DNA of 64,000 bases from Bisgaard Taxon 45. Its GTDB lineage: Bacteria > Pseudomonadota > Gammaproteobacteria > Enterobacterales > Pasteurellaceae. The notes under the pieces were generated by a model. It was not told the origin of the DNA, did not search any database, and saw nothing but the letters and a program-made list of their open reading frames with translations. The translations under genes were made by a program, and so were the position numbers. Below are positions 1 to 8,272 of the stretch, piece by piece. The stretch is from the NCBI GenBank assembly GCA_030783905.1, contig JAQAHH010000009.1, positions 124,001 through 188,000 on the forward strand, written 5' to 3'. How positions within the stretch are numbered: position 1 is the stretch's first letter; every line of letters begins with the position of its first letter.

Positions 1-395
1 TGAAATTATTCTCCGCGTTGGCCTTAATTACCTCATTCTTAGGGGTGGCATTAGGTCTTTTTGAATGCCTTGAAGACTTACTGCATCGTGTTTGCAAATT
101 TAAAGCAGGTCGTGCGACGCTTGGCTTATTTACTTTTGTCCCCCCATTATTGTTTGCGTTATTTTATCCAAAAGGTTTTATTTTAGCGTTAGGGTATGCA
201 GGACAAATTTTTGCTTTTTACGCAGTGGTATTGCCCGCAGCGTTAGTCTGGAAAGTGAGAAAATTACATCCAAACCTCCCTTATCGTGTATCAGGTGGCT
301 CAGCATTATTGCTTATTTCTGCGCTATTAGGTGTCATCATTACCTCGATTCCCTTTGTGATTAAAGCCGGTTATTTACCAGCTGTGGTTGGGTAA
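1..395 (+). CDS. tyrP: Tyrosine/aromatic amino acid permease, C-terminal part
   Basis: Partial gene: the frame is open from the first bases of the window and only the last 130 codons are present. The protein would be an inner-membrane importer of tyrosine of the hydroxy/aromatic amino acid permease family (TyrP, TnaB, Mtr). The visible part has about three hydrophobic helices. It carries a stretch beginning ALITSFLGVALGLFECLEDL, which resembles a conserved block of E. coli TyrP as I remember it. A strong terminator follows 16 bases after the stop. The family is fairly sure; the exact substrate (tyrosine rather than tryptophan) is inferred. Confidence 0.8.
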   Translation, partial: KLFSALALITSFLGVALGLFECLEDLLHRVCKFKAGRATLGLFTFVPPLLFALFYPKGFILALGYAGQIFAFYAVVLPAALVWKVRKLHPNLPYRVSGGSALLLISALLGVIITSIPFVIKAGYLPAVVG

Positions 396-410
396 CTCCA
401 TTTTGATTCA

Positions 411-442
411 AATAGCGAGCGCATTCTCGCTATTTGCTCTTT
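411..442 (+). terminator. Rho-independent terminator after tyrP
   Basis: Perfect 9-bp stem AATAGCGAG/CTCGCTATT (411-419 and 426-434) with a 6-base loop, followed by TGCTCTTTT. Confidence 0.8.
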
Positions 443-532
443 TGAGGCTTATATCTCCTTACTCATTGAAAAAATAAGGGCTTTTTGTTAAGATTGCGCG
501 CCATAAATTCACTTCACTTAATCTATATTGTT

Positions 533-1405
533 ATGCAAGCGGCTTTTTCTTTTCCAAATTTTAGTCAAATGTATCCCAATGAAAAACGTAAATTAAAGCG
601 TTTGAGGGAATTTTTACGTTATCAGTATGCATATAGATGTCATCATACGCAATGTAAGCAGTTTACGACTTTTTTAAATCAATGTCCGCTTTGGATTCCT
701 CTTTTCCAACAGCATCCGTATCGAGTGAATAGTCTATTATCAACGTATTGTAATCGTCGTTGGCACGGTGCGCAGCGACTTCAGGCGATCACCGCCAATT
801 TACAGGCCGCGACAGAGCAATTCGGTGTGGAACGTTGTCAGCAGTTATTGACTGCGGGAAAGATAAGACTAGCGACGTTAACGGATTCGCTTTGCTTAAA
901 CTTGAATATTAATACGATAGATCCTTTTGAAGGTTTTTTCTCCTTAAATATTCAAAATATGGAAACAGGGCAAAGTGTTTATGATGCCTCTTTTACTTTC
1001 TTGTCAGAGAAACAGATACTCATTGCTTCTATGCAAGGACCTAAAGGTGAGCAAGCACAAGAGGTGGTTCGTGTCGCAACTAAACAGTTACATGGTGTCC
1101 GCCCAATGTTTATGTTAGTCAATGGATTCCGTTTTCTTGCGCAACAGCTAGATTGTCAAGTGCTTGGTATTCCACACCGTCAGCAAGCCAAATACCGTTG
1201 GAATGACTCAGCGCGTTTATTGTTTAATTATGATGAGTTTTGGCAAGAAAATGGTGCGTTAAAACAAGGTGAGTATTGGTCTCTTCCTGCTGAAGTTGAA
1301 CGCAAGCCATTAGAAGACATTCAGAGTAAAAAACGTTCTATGTATCGTAAACGTTATGAGATGTTGGATAGTGCATTGGAGCAAATTTCAGCACAGTTTT
1401 CATAG
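533..1405 (+). CDS. VirK/YbjX family protein (DUF535)
   Basis: 290-residue cytosolic protein of the VirK/YbjX (DUF535) family. Relatives in enterobacteria are linked to envelope and antimicrobial-peptide phenotypes, but their biochemical activity is unknown. Family-like blocks are visible: an N-terminal basic region (YPNEKRKLKRLREFLRY), a central GPKGEQAQEVVRVATKQLHG segment, RPMFMLVNGFRFLAQQ, and a C-terminal W-x-LP followed by KKRSMYRKRYEML. The open frame runs back to a TTG at 485. I prefer the first ATG at 533 because the leading residues are unlike the family; the next ATG is at 569. It is a single gene flanked by terminators on both sides, so probably its own transcription unit. Confidence 0.75.
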   Translation: MQAAFSFPNFSQMYPNEKRKLKRLREFLRYQYAYRCHHTQCKQFTTFLNQCPLWIPLFQQHPYRVNSLLSTYCNRRWHGAQRLQAITANLQAATEQFGVERCQQLLTAGKIRLATLTDSLCLNLNINTIDPFEGFFSLNIQNMETGQSVYDASFTFLSEKQILIASMQGPKGEQAQEVVRVATKQLHGVRPMFMLVNGFRFLAQQLDCQVLGIPHRQQAKYRWNDSARLLFNYDEFWQENGALKQGEYWSLPAEVERKPLEDIQSKKRSMYRKRYEMLDSALEQISAQFS

Positions 1406-1422
1406 TCGATGAGAAAAACAAA

Positions 1423-1456
1423 ACCCCAAAAGTGCGGTGCATTTTGGGGTATTTTT
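1423..1456. terminator. Bidirectional terminator between the VirK-like gene and argF
   Basis: 9-bp stem ACCCCAAAA/TTTTGGGGT (1423-1431, 1442-1450) with T-rich flanks on both strands. The left arm and loop contain an uptake signal sequence. Confidence 0.85.
1430..1438 (+). repeat. DNA uptake signal sequence (USS)
   Basis: Exact AAGTGCGGT, the 9-mer core recognised by Pasteurellaceae competence machinery. It sits in the loop of a terminator. Confidence 0.9.
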
Positions 1457-1474
1457 TATTGAGTAAGAAAAATC

Positions 1475-2479
1475 TTATTGACCTAAAGTGGCGACCATCA
1501 CCGCTTTAATCGTATGCATACGGTTTTCTGCTTCATCAAACACAATCGAGGCGTCAGATTCAAAGACTTCGTCGGTGACTTCAAGACCGTTCATTCCATA
1601 TTTTTGCGCCATTGCCTTACCTACAGTAGTATGTTCATCGTGGAAAGCAGGCAAGCAGTGCATAAATTTCACTTTTGGATTACCTGTTTTTTCAAGTAAG
1701 GCTTTATTGACTTGGTATGGTTTCATTAAATTAATGCGCTGTTCCCAAGCTTCTTCTGGTTCGCCCATTGACACCCAAATATCGGTATAAAGGAAATCCA
1801 CCCCTTTTACACCTTCTTCGACGTTTTCGGTACAAGTAATTTTGGCGCCTGTTTTTTTCGCCATTTCGGCGACTTCATCAAGCAACTTTTGTTCTGGCCA
1901 ATAGGCTTTAGGGGCGACTAAACGGAGATCTAATCCCATTAATGCCGCACCTTCAACAAAGGAGTTGCCCATATTATTTCTAGCATCGCCTAAGTAAGCC
2001 ATTTTCATTTGGTTGAGACGTTTGCCTTCACCGTGTTCTAACATGGTCAAAAAGTCAGCAAGAATTTGTGTTGGGTGAAATTCATCAGTCAAGCCATTCC
2101 AAACGGTGACTCCAGAATACTCCGCTAAAATTTCGACTAATTCTTGCCCATAACCACGGTATTGAATGCCATCATACATACGACCTAACACCCGAGCCGT
2201 GTCTTTCATCGATTCTTTATGCCCAATTTGTGAACCACTTGGCCCAATGTAAGTGACATTTGCTCCTTGATCATAAGCGGCAACTTCAAATGAACAACGA
2301 GTACGTGTTGAGGTTTTCTCAAAAATTAAGGCAATATTTTTCCCTTTCAAACGAGGTTGTTCAGTTCCGGTATATTTTGCTTTTTTTAAGTTGGCAGAGA
2401 GGTCAAGTAGGAATTGAATTTCGGTTGGCGTAAAATCCATTAAGCGCAAGAAATGGCGATGACGTAAATTGAGTGGCAT
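1475..2479 (-). CDS. argF: Ornithine carbamoyltransferase
   Basis: Transfers the carbamoyl group of carbamoyl phosphate to ornithine to give citrulline, or runs in reverse when catabolic. It is a cytosolic trimer. The 334 residues are full length. The carbamoyl-phosphate motif STRTR is at 57-61, HPTQ at 135-138, the ornithine loop SMG near 237-239 and HCLP at 274-277. The start has a good GAGGAG ribosome site 6 bases upstream. It lies downstream of potE on the same strand, but a terminator separates them, so it probably has its own promoter in the 180-base gap. Placed beside an ornithine decarboxylase and a putrescine/ornithine exchanger, it shares their substrate. Whether it is biosynthetic (argF) or catabolic (arcB) cannot be settled from sequence alone; no arcA or arcC is in the window. 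Confidence 0.95.
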   Translation of the reverse strand: MPLNLRHRHFLRLMDFTPTEIQFLLDLSANLKKAKYTGTEQPRLKGKNIALIFEKTSTRTRCSFEVAAYDQGANVTYIGPSGSQIGHKESMKDTARVLGRMYDGIQYRGYGQELVEILAEYSGVTVWNGLTDEFHPTQILADFLTMLEHGEGKRLNQMKMAYLGDARNNMGNSFVEGAALMGLDLRLVAPKAYWPEQKLLDEVAEMAKKTGAKITCTENVEEGVKGVDFLYTDIWVSMGEPEEAWEQRINLMKPYQVNKALLEKTGNPKVKFMHCLPAFHDEHTTVGKAMAQKYGMNGLEVTDEVFESDASIVFDEAENRMHTIKAVMVATLGQ

Positions 2480-2604
2480 ATATTCTCCTCATTTGAACTG
2501 ATAATTTATAGTAGGATTTTGAGCAAACGTTTACGTAATCGGAAATTATACTCTAATTATATTAAAAGGATAGGAGAAATTGCTTTGAGAGATAAGATTG
2601 CTAC

Positions 2605-2637
2605 AAAAAAGTGCGATTTAACAAATAAATCGCACTT
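2605..2637 (-). terminator. Terminator of the speF-potE operon
   Basis: Perfect 12-bp stem AAGTGCGATTTA/TAAATCGCACTT (2609-2620, 2626-2637) with a 5-base loop, followed on the minus strand by six T. Each arm is an uptake signal with one changed base (AAGTGCGaT). Confidence 0.85.
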
Positions 2638-2659
2638 GGAGAGAGTCTTTTTTACGAGA

Positions 2660-3973
2660 CTACACTTTGGCTTTCATATCAAATTTATCTGACACAAAAC
2701 CATATAATGTCCAACCAATAAAGGTCACAATTGAACCATATAGCATGGGTTCTTGTCCCGCCGCATAGAGCGCATAAAGACTGTATACAGAGCCAATAAA
2801 GGCAACAAATGTGGTCGTTTTGGCTTTCTGAGTAGGGACTCTTTCGACTTTTTGTAACACCATTAATGCCGCCATTGAGAGTAAATAAGGAATGACGTTG
2901 GTCACTACAGCGAGATCCACTAATACATTAAATTGCTTATTTAATGATGGACTAATAGTCATTAAGGACAACAGACTTTGAATCACCGTAATGGTGACCA
3001 TACCGATAATTGGGGCTTCTTTGCTAGTCACTTTCTTGAAAAAGGCTGGGAAGTAGCCTTCTTCGGCAGAGCTTTTGAAAACTTGTGCAATAGTGAATTG
3101 CCAACCAAGGAGCGAACCAAAACAAGACAGTACCATTAGCCCCATGACAATTTTACCCGTTGTTTCATTAAACATATGGGCAAAGGCCAAGCCAAAAGGT
3201 GCGGTCGAATTAGCGAGATCCATATTCGGCACAATACCTGCGATTACATTGGTTGACACAATATAAATAGCCGCTGCACCTAAGGTGCCTCCGAGTACTG
3301 CAATCGGGACATTACGTTCTGGGTTTTCGACGACATCCGTATTAGCACAAGCCGATTCTAACCCCAAAAATGCCCATAATGTCATTGAAATAGAGACACC
3401 GATAGCTTCAAATGTTGGTACATGGTGTGGATTCCACGCATGGATATACATATCGGCATCAAACCATTTCCAGCCAATAATACACAGACCGATCACCGGA
3501 ATAATGACACCCCAAATGGTAAATGAACTAAGGTTACCGGTAATACGTGCCCCGCCAAAATTAAGCGAAGTGGCGAGCCATAAGGTGATAATGGTCCAGC
3601 CTGCGATGGCAACAGGTGAGAGGTTCACATCGAATAATTCAGACCCATAGCCTACGGCAGAAATTGCAATGGCGGTGTTAGCAATGATCAATGAAACACC
3701 ATAGGTATAGTTCGCCATGAAGTTTCCCGCTTTACCGAAGGCGTATTCCGCATAACCGCCCATACCACCTGATTTTTTACTAAACATACCGCACTGAGCA
3801 AAGGCATAGGCTAGAGCAGTCGATCCTACGGCAGTGACTAACCAGGATAAGATTGATATTGTCCCAATTTCTGCTAATTTTGTTGGTAACATAATGATAC
3901 CTGAGCCCATCATGTTAACCATGGTTAAAATCGTTAATTGAACCACACCAATTTTATTACTTTTTGTACTCAT
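2660..3973 (-). CDS. potE: Putrescine:ornithine antiporter
   Basis: Inner-membrane exchanger of the APC superfamily that exports putrescine in exchange for ornithine; with SpeF it forms an acid-consuming cycle. The 437 residues show about 12 hydrophobic helices. The first helix carries the APC-type GSGIIMLPTKLAEIG, and a later helix has GLESACANTDVVENPERNVP, as in PotE/CadB transporters. The gene starts 59 bases after the speF stop and has an AAGGG ribosome site, so the two are one operon, ending at the terminator near 2620. Size and motifs agree with E. coli PotE. Confidence 0.95.
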   Translation of the reverse strand: MSTKSNKIGVVQLTILTMVNMMGSGIIMLPTKLAEIGTISILSWLVTAVGSTALAYAFAQCGMFSKKSGGMGGYAEYAFGKAGNFMANYTYGVSLIIANTAIAISAVGYGSELFDVNLSPVAIAGWTIITLWLATSLNFGGARITGNLSSFTIWGVIIPVIGLCIIGWKWFDADMYIHAWNPHHVPTFEAIGVSISMTLWAFLGLESACANTDVVENPERNVPIAVLGGTLGAAAIYIVSTNVIAGIVPNMDLANSTAPFGLAFAHMFNETTGKIVMGLMVLSCFGSLLGWQFTIAQVFKSSAEEGYFPAFFKKVTSKEAPIIGMVTITVIQSLLSLMTISPSLNKQFNVLVDLAVVTNVIPYLLSMAALMVLQKVERVPTQKAKTTTFVAFIGSVYSLYALYAAGQEPMLYGSIVTFIGWTLYGFVSDKFDMKAKV

Positions 3974-4032
3974 AATTTAACCCTTCTTTATCCGTGCGGC
4001 ACAAATAAACGGCCGCACGTCTTTCCATGATA

Positions 4033-6195
4033 TTAGTTATTCGTTAATACATACCCATAGGCACGAATATGTCCATCTGTATCTTGTTGTAGGTATACCC
4101 CTTGAATTTCTGGCGCAAAGCCCGGTAATAAATTGATCCCTTCTTCTAGTGCTAAGAAATACTCTTGTGCAGTCTGACTCCATTTTTCACCGGGTACCAC
4201 ACAAAGCACACCCGGTGGATAAGGGAGCGCACCTTCGGCTGCAATACGGTTAACAATTTCGGTTAATGGAACCAGTTCTACATGATTACGCACGAATTCA
4301 AGATTAGCTTGATGTGGATTCATGACATATTCAGGGAAAGTTGCTTTTCGGAATAAATTGCGTTGTAAGGTTTTCACATTACGACTGACATACAGATCAT
4401 GCATTTCTTGGCAAAGACGACGGATGGTATAACCTTCATAACGTTTTGCATTGTTGTGATAAACACTTGGTAAGACATCTTTTAACAAGGAGTCGTTTTT
4501 GATGTGTTGTTCAAATGCCGCAATTTGGGCAACCAAACTTTGCATTTTTGTGAGGGTTTCTGCTGGGGTTAATAAGAACAAAATGGAGTTTAGGTCACAT
4601 TTTTCTGGAATAATACCATTTTCACGTAAGTAGTTGGCTAGGATCGTGGCAGGCACACCAAAGTCTTCGTATTCACCTGTTTCACTATTAATCCCTGGTG
4701 TTGTTAACATGAATTTACATGGATCAACAAAGTATTGGTTATCCACATAACCTTCAAATTGGTGCCATTTATCTTCCGCGTGGAATTTAAAGAACGCTAA
4801 ATCATTTGCCATTTCTTCTGTATCATAATCTTGCCATTTTTTACCATTCACATAAGGCGGTACAAACGGCTTAATCAGCTCACAACTATTCAACACCATT
4901 TTACGTGCTTCTATCCCGATTTTGACACAGTCATGCCACAGGCGAATCCCCGCAGGTGTTCCTTGAATTTGGGCATTAACATCTAGCGTAGCAAAAAGTG
5001 GGTAGAATGGACTCGTGGAGGCATGTAGCATAAATGCGTTGTTGAAACGTTTATGATTGCAATAGCGTTGTTGCCCTTTAATGTGTTTGTCTTTTTTGTG
5101 AATTTGAGAAGCTTGTGAGAAACCGGCTTGTTGTTTGTGTACCGATTGAGTCACGATGATACCGGGATCATTTTCATTTAATTCGAGCAAGAGCGGTGAA
5201 CAATCTTTCATCATTGGAATGAATTGTTCATAACCTACCCAAGCCGAGTCAAATAAGATGTAATCACATAAATGCCCAATTTTATCCACCACTTGGCGTG
5301 CATTATAGATAGTGCCATCATAGGTACCGAGCTGAATGACAGCTAAACGGAAAGGGCGTGCTTGGGTTAATTTTTCAGGGGCAATGTCTTTAATTAAAGA
5401 TTTTAAATACGTTTCATCAAAGCAATGGCTATCGATCCCACCGATAAAACCGAATGGATTACGTGCGGTTTCTAAATAAATCGGTGTGGCACCGGCTTGA
5501 ATTAATGCACCATGATGGATAGATTTGTGATTGTTACGATCAAAGAGCACAAGATCACCAGGAGTAAGTAACGCATTGGTGACCACTTTGTTTGCAGAAG
5601 ATGTGCCATTTAGAACGAAGTAGGTTTTGTCTGCATTAAAGACTTGAGCCGCGTGTTTTTGCGCATCACAAGCCGCGCCTTCATGAATCAGTAGATCGCC
5701 TAATTTTACATCCGCATTACAGATATCTGAACGAAAAATATTTTCGCCATAGAAATCATAAAGATAACGCCCAGCAGGATGTTTACGGAAATATTGTCCG
5801 CCTTGGTGTCCTGGACAATCAAAAGCCGAGTTTCCCATTTCCACATACTCACTTAGCATCTTAAAGAAAGGTGGAAGGATTTTTTCTTCATAAAATCGCG
5901 CAGCCGTTTCAATTTGGCGACTATATAGATTGATATCGTAGTTGTTTAGATCTTGAACATGATAAACTTTGTTAAAATATTGAGGATCTAAAAATTGCCC
6001 TTCAACAATCGCAACAAAGACGGGAATATTAAATTCAGTGGTACGAATTTTATCCAAATAATCACTAATATCCTCTGCACTGAGGACAATGGCTGCGACA
6101 TCGGTGAAATCTGTTTCTTGTACGGAAATTAATGTTCGGGTTGTCGTAAAATAAGGTTGAATTAATGGACTATACGCAATTTTTAAATTTAGCAT
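4033..6195 (-). CDS. speF: Inducible ornithine decarboxylase
   Basis: PLP-dependent enzyme that converts ornithine to putrescine and CO2, cytosolic, in the bacterial fold-type-I amino acid decarboxylase family. At 720 residues it is the usual length. The N-terminal wing domain is followed by the PLP core, with the Schiff-base lysine K354 in SVHKQQAGFS and the cofactor-site FDSAWVGYEQF near 315-325. An AGGAGT ribosome site lies 7 bases before the ATG. It is the first structural gene of speF-potE and is preceded by a 258-base leader and the speFL leader peptide. In E. coli this arrangement makes expression depend on ornithine stalling a ribosome on speFL. The same control is inferred here. Confidence 0.97.
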   Translation of the reverse strand: MLNLKIAYSPLIQPYFTTTRTLISVQETDFTDVAAIVLSAEDISDYLDKIRTTEFNIPVFVAIVEGQFLDPQYFNKVYHVQDLNNYDINLYSRQIETAARFYEEKILPPFFKMLSEYVEMGNSAFDCPGHQGGQYFRKHPAGRYLYDFYGENIFRSDICNADVKLGDLLIHEGAACDAQKHAAQVFNADKTYFVLNGTSSANKVVTNALLTPGDLVLFDRNNHKSIHHGALIQAGATPIYLETARNPFGFIGGIDSHCFDETYLKSLIKDIAPEKLTQARPFRLAVIQLGTYDGTIYNARQVVDKIGHLCDYILFDSAWVGYEQFIPMMKDCSPLLLELNENDPGIIVTQSVHKQQAGFSQASQIHKKDKHIKGQQRYCNHKRFNNAFMLHASTSPFYPLFATLDVNAQIQGTPAGIRLWHDCVKIGIEARKMVLNSCELIKPFVPPYVNGKKWQDYDTEEMANDLAFFKFHAEDKWHQFEGYVDNQYFVDPCKFMLTTPGINSETGEYEDFGVPATILANYLRENGIIPEKCDLNSILFLLTPAETLTKMQSLVAQIAAFEQHIKNDSLLKDVLPSVYHNNAKRYEGYTIRRLCQEMHDLYVSRNVKTLQRNLFRKATFPEYVMNPHQANLEFVRNHVELVPLTEIVNRIAAEGALPYPPGVLCVVPGEKWSQTAQEYFLALEEGINLLPGFAPEIQGVYLQQDTDGHIRAYGYVLTNN

Positions 6196-6410
6196 AGATG
6201 ACTCCTAGTTTTATTTTTATAGAAATGTTATTCCATTATTAAAATGAATAATGGATTGCGTTTAAGTTATTTGTGATTAATTTTTATTATAGGTAATAAA
6301 TAAAAATTTAATGACAATTAACCTTTTGAGTGAAATAATATAAATATAAGTCGCCATACATAGAAACATTATCAATGTATTAAGGAAATTATATTGTTAT
6401 AAAAGCGAAA

Positions 6411-6441
6411 ATATCTGCGCTTAACCACATAGATATCTGCG
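6411..6441 (-). repeat. Direct repeat in the speFL-speF leader
   Basis: Two copies of CGCAGATAT (minus strand; 6433-6441 and 6411-6419), 22 bases apart, starting 12 bases after the speFL stop. In E. coli the corresponding region is where Rho-dependent termination is controlled. The function of this repeat is unknown. Confidence 0.5.
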
Positions 6442-6453
6442 TAAAAGGCATGT

Positions 6454-6615
6454 TTAATGCGAATCGTTAGATGAGGATGCTTTGGAATTGAAAAGAGAAT
6501 AAGAAAAACAAGAACGATGTGAAGGCATCATAATATGTCTTGTTCTACGGATGTGGGACATAATGGAGCGCCCTTTATCAGGGTGATATTCTTGATAATA
6601 ATTATGTATTAGCAT
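6454..6615 (-). CDS. speFL: SpeFL ornithine-sensing leader peptide
   Basis: A 53-codon reading frame upstream of speF on the same strand, with a GGAGAG ribosome site before the ATG. Its middle reads MSHIRRTRHIMMPSHRS, matching the sensor of E. coli SpeFL, which I recall as MPHIRRTTHIMKFAHRNS. After it comes an aromatic-rich tail ending LFNSK that parallels FFNAR. In E. coli the nascent HIRR-x-x-H segment captures ornithine in the ribosome exit tunnel and stalls translation, which spares the speF transcript from Rho. Here the HIRRTRHIM block is residues 21-29. The peptide is longer than the E. coli one at both ends; an internal ATG (codon 19, 6561) would give a start aligned to the internal methionine of the E. 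coli peptide. The homology is clear by eye; the mechanism here is inferred. Confidence 0.85.
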   Translation of the reverse strand: MLIHNYYQEYHPDKGRSIMSHIRRTRHIMMPSHRSCFSYSLFNSKASSSNDSH

Positions 6616-6987
6616 AAAACTCTCCAAACACATTGAGTTAACACTCGATTGCTTTGCACAAAGTGAAAATTCATTTAACGCAATTCTATACCCTTTGAAT
6701 CAATTTTCAAGTTATTCTTGTTTATTTTTATTATTTTTTCTTTTTTAAATTAATTTTCGTTGTGTTATTTAACATGCTATTAACTTTATTAAATTGTTGT
6801 TAATATTTAATGTATATAAATATATCTATTCATGTTTTAATGATATGGTATTAATTATTTATATCAATATTATGGCTAATAAATTTACTTTCTATGTTTT
6901 ATAAGCTATGGGCTATGGACGTAATATGGCTTAAAAACGTACATTGGGCTGAAATATTTTTTTTTCGCCAGATTATCTATGTAGTTT

Positions 6988-7254
6988 TTATCCAATCTCT
7001 TCAAGTTTTTGATACAAATAAATTTCAACTGTACTTTGTATATGCCAAAAGCGTTGTTCAATTAGCATAGCAGGAACGCCTTGCATGATATCATCTAAAA
7101 TTTGATGTGTTTGTTTTGTTAGCTCTAGGGGCGGCAGTGTTGGTGCGCAACTGAATTCAATCTTTCCTACTAAGCAAGCGAAAAAGCGGTAGAACAGCAG
7201 AGGAGTGCAAGTGGCGTCTTTTTGAAAGCGTTTTTAGGGATTCCATTTCTTCAT
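6988..7254 (-). pseudogene. Disrupted gene for an exported protein, possibly an iron/heme receptor
   Basis: From the ATG at 7254 the frame reads MKKWNP and then a TAA. If one C of the CCC is removed, the text continues as KNAFKKTPLALLCCSTAFSLA, a textbook signal peptide (basic start, hydrophobic core, small residues at the end). It then hits two TAG codons at 7167-7172. The original frame past the TAA is open to 6988 and ends in a plausible coding stretch (MLIEQRFWHIQSTVEIYLYQ). The simplest reading is a signal peptide joined by deletion and frameshift to the tail of another gene. The Fur box 10 bases upstream suggests an iron-uptake protein. The receptor identity is inference; the signal peptide and frameshift are seen. 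Confidence 0.55.
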
Positions 7255-7263
7255 TTCAACTTT

Positions 7264-7282
7264 AATAATGACAATTATTATT
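7264..7282 (-). promoter_or_regulatory. Fur box
   Basis: The 19-mer matches the classical Fur consensus GATAATGATAATCATTATC at 15 positions (plus strand AATAATGACAATTATTATT). It lies immediately upstream of the disrupted signal-peptide gene. Confidence 0.7.
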
Positions 7283-7483
7283 GATTTAGTTTTTAAAATG
7301 AGCCTATATAAGAGAAAGTAATGGTTGAAAATGCAACACTATCCACAGAGTTATGTGGGAGAAAAACAAGTGCTGGTTGAAAATTATGCTATTTTTGCAT
7401 TTCATCTATGAAAAGAATTTCTGCCTATTTTATTGGTTATGATATCCTTTAACGATGGATTATGGTTGAAGAGAAGATAAAAG

Positions 7484-8167
7484 ATGTCAAACAACATTGT
7501 GATTACGGTAGATGGACCAAGTGGTGCAGGTAAGGGGACGCTTTGTTATGCCCTTGCTGAAAAGTTAGGCTTTACTTTATTAGATAGTGGTGCAATTTAT
7601 CGTGTCACTGCGCTTGCTGCAATAAAAAGTGCGGTCGAATTAGACGATGAAATAGCCTTAGCCGCGCTTGCAAGCGCGCTTGATGTGCAATTTTTACCCG
7701 AAGATGGCGAGGTGAAAATTCTCTTAAATGGTGAAAATGTCAGTGGTCAGATCAGAACACAAGAGGTGGCGGATGCCGCATCGAAAGTGGCGGTCTTTCC
7801 CCAAGTAAGGAAGGCGCTGTTACAGCTTCAACAAGATTTTTCGACTGAAAATGGGTTGATTGCGGACGGACGCGATATGGGAACGGTGGTGTTTCCTGAT
7901 GCACAAGTGAAACTCTTTTTAGATGCCAGTGCAGAAGAAAGAGCAAAAAGACGCTATAAACAGTTGCAAAATAAAGGGATTAGTGGTAACTTTGACCAGA
8001 TTTTAGCCGAGATAAAAGCGCGTGATTTTCGCGATAGAAATCGAGCTGTTGCACCTCTTAAACCTGCTGAAGGTGCGCTAATATTAGACAGTACGTCATT
8101 AAGTATTGAAGAGGTGATTGCGCAAGCGTTAAGTTATATTCAGCAACGGCTTGATATTAAGGCTTAA
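7484..8167 (+). CDS. cmk: Cytidylate kinase
   Basis: Phosphorylates CMP and dCMP with ATP in pyrimidine nucleotide synthesis, cytosolic. The 227 residues are full length, with the P-loop GPSGAGKGT at 12-20, the [13 protein letters not shown] nucleotide-monophosphate segment near 128-140, and the lid region with RAKRRYKQL. It carries an uptake signal inside the coding region (7627-7635). It is the first gene of the conserved cmk-rpsA-ihfB cluster and is followed 105 bases later by rpsA. The ribosome site is a weak AGAGAAGAT. Confidence 0.97.
   Translation: MSNNIVITVDGPSGAGKGTLCYALAEKLGFTLLDSGAIYRVTALAAIKSAVELDDEIALAALASALDVQFLPEDGEVKILLNGENVSGQIRTQEVADAASKVAVFPQVRKALLQLQQDFSTENGLIADGRDMGTVVFPDAQVKLFLDASAEERAKRRYKQLQNKGISGNFDQILAEIKARDFRDRNRAVAPLKPAEGALILDSTSLSIEEVIAQALSYIQQRLDIKA
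7627..7635 (+). repeat. USS inside cmk
   Basis: Exact AAGTGCGGT followed by CGAATTA. Confidence 0.9.
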
Positions 8168-8179
8168 ATCCTTTTAACC

Positions 8180-8272
8180 GTTTATTCAAGGATCGAATAA
8201 ACATATGTTCCCAGCCCCACATTCAATGGATTTTGAAGTGGACGTTATTAAATTTAAAATTGAAGATTAATT
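8180..8272 (+). promoter_or_regulatory. rpsA leader with two GGA-loop hairpins (S1 autoregulation element)
   Basis: Hairpin I has an 8-bp stem GTTTATTC/GAATAAAC (8180-8187, 8195-8202) with loop AAGGATC. Hairpin II (8217-8241) has a stem CCAC-TTCAA/TTGAA-GTGG with one bulged A and loop TGGATT. Both loops expose GGA. The stretch before the rpsA ATG is A/U-rich and has only a weak GAAG. E. coli rpsA has the same logic: GGA-loop hairpins, A/U-rich linkers, no strong Shine-Dalgarno, and repression by free S1. The hairpins are seen; the regulation is inferred from the family. Confidence 0.7.

Larger units (their letters stand above)
6616..7483. other. 868-base region without an intact gene
   Basis: AT-rich spacer between speFL (minus) and cmk (plus). 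It holds, from right to left, the cmk 5' leader, a Fur box, and a disrupted minus-strand gene remnant. The 6660-6985 stretch shows no convincing coding potential and presumably contains the speFL promoter. I recall that P. multocida Pm70 has an iron-regulated TonB-dependent receptor gene in this neighbourhood; that gene is not present here. Confidence 0.6.

Noticed and set aside
1488-1790. 100-codon frame opposite argF
   Set aside because: Lies wholly inside argF on the other strand and has no ribosome site or recognisable domain.
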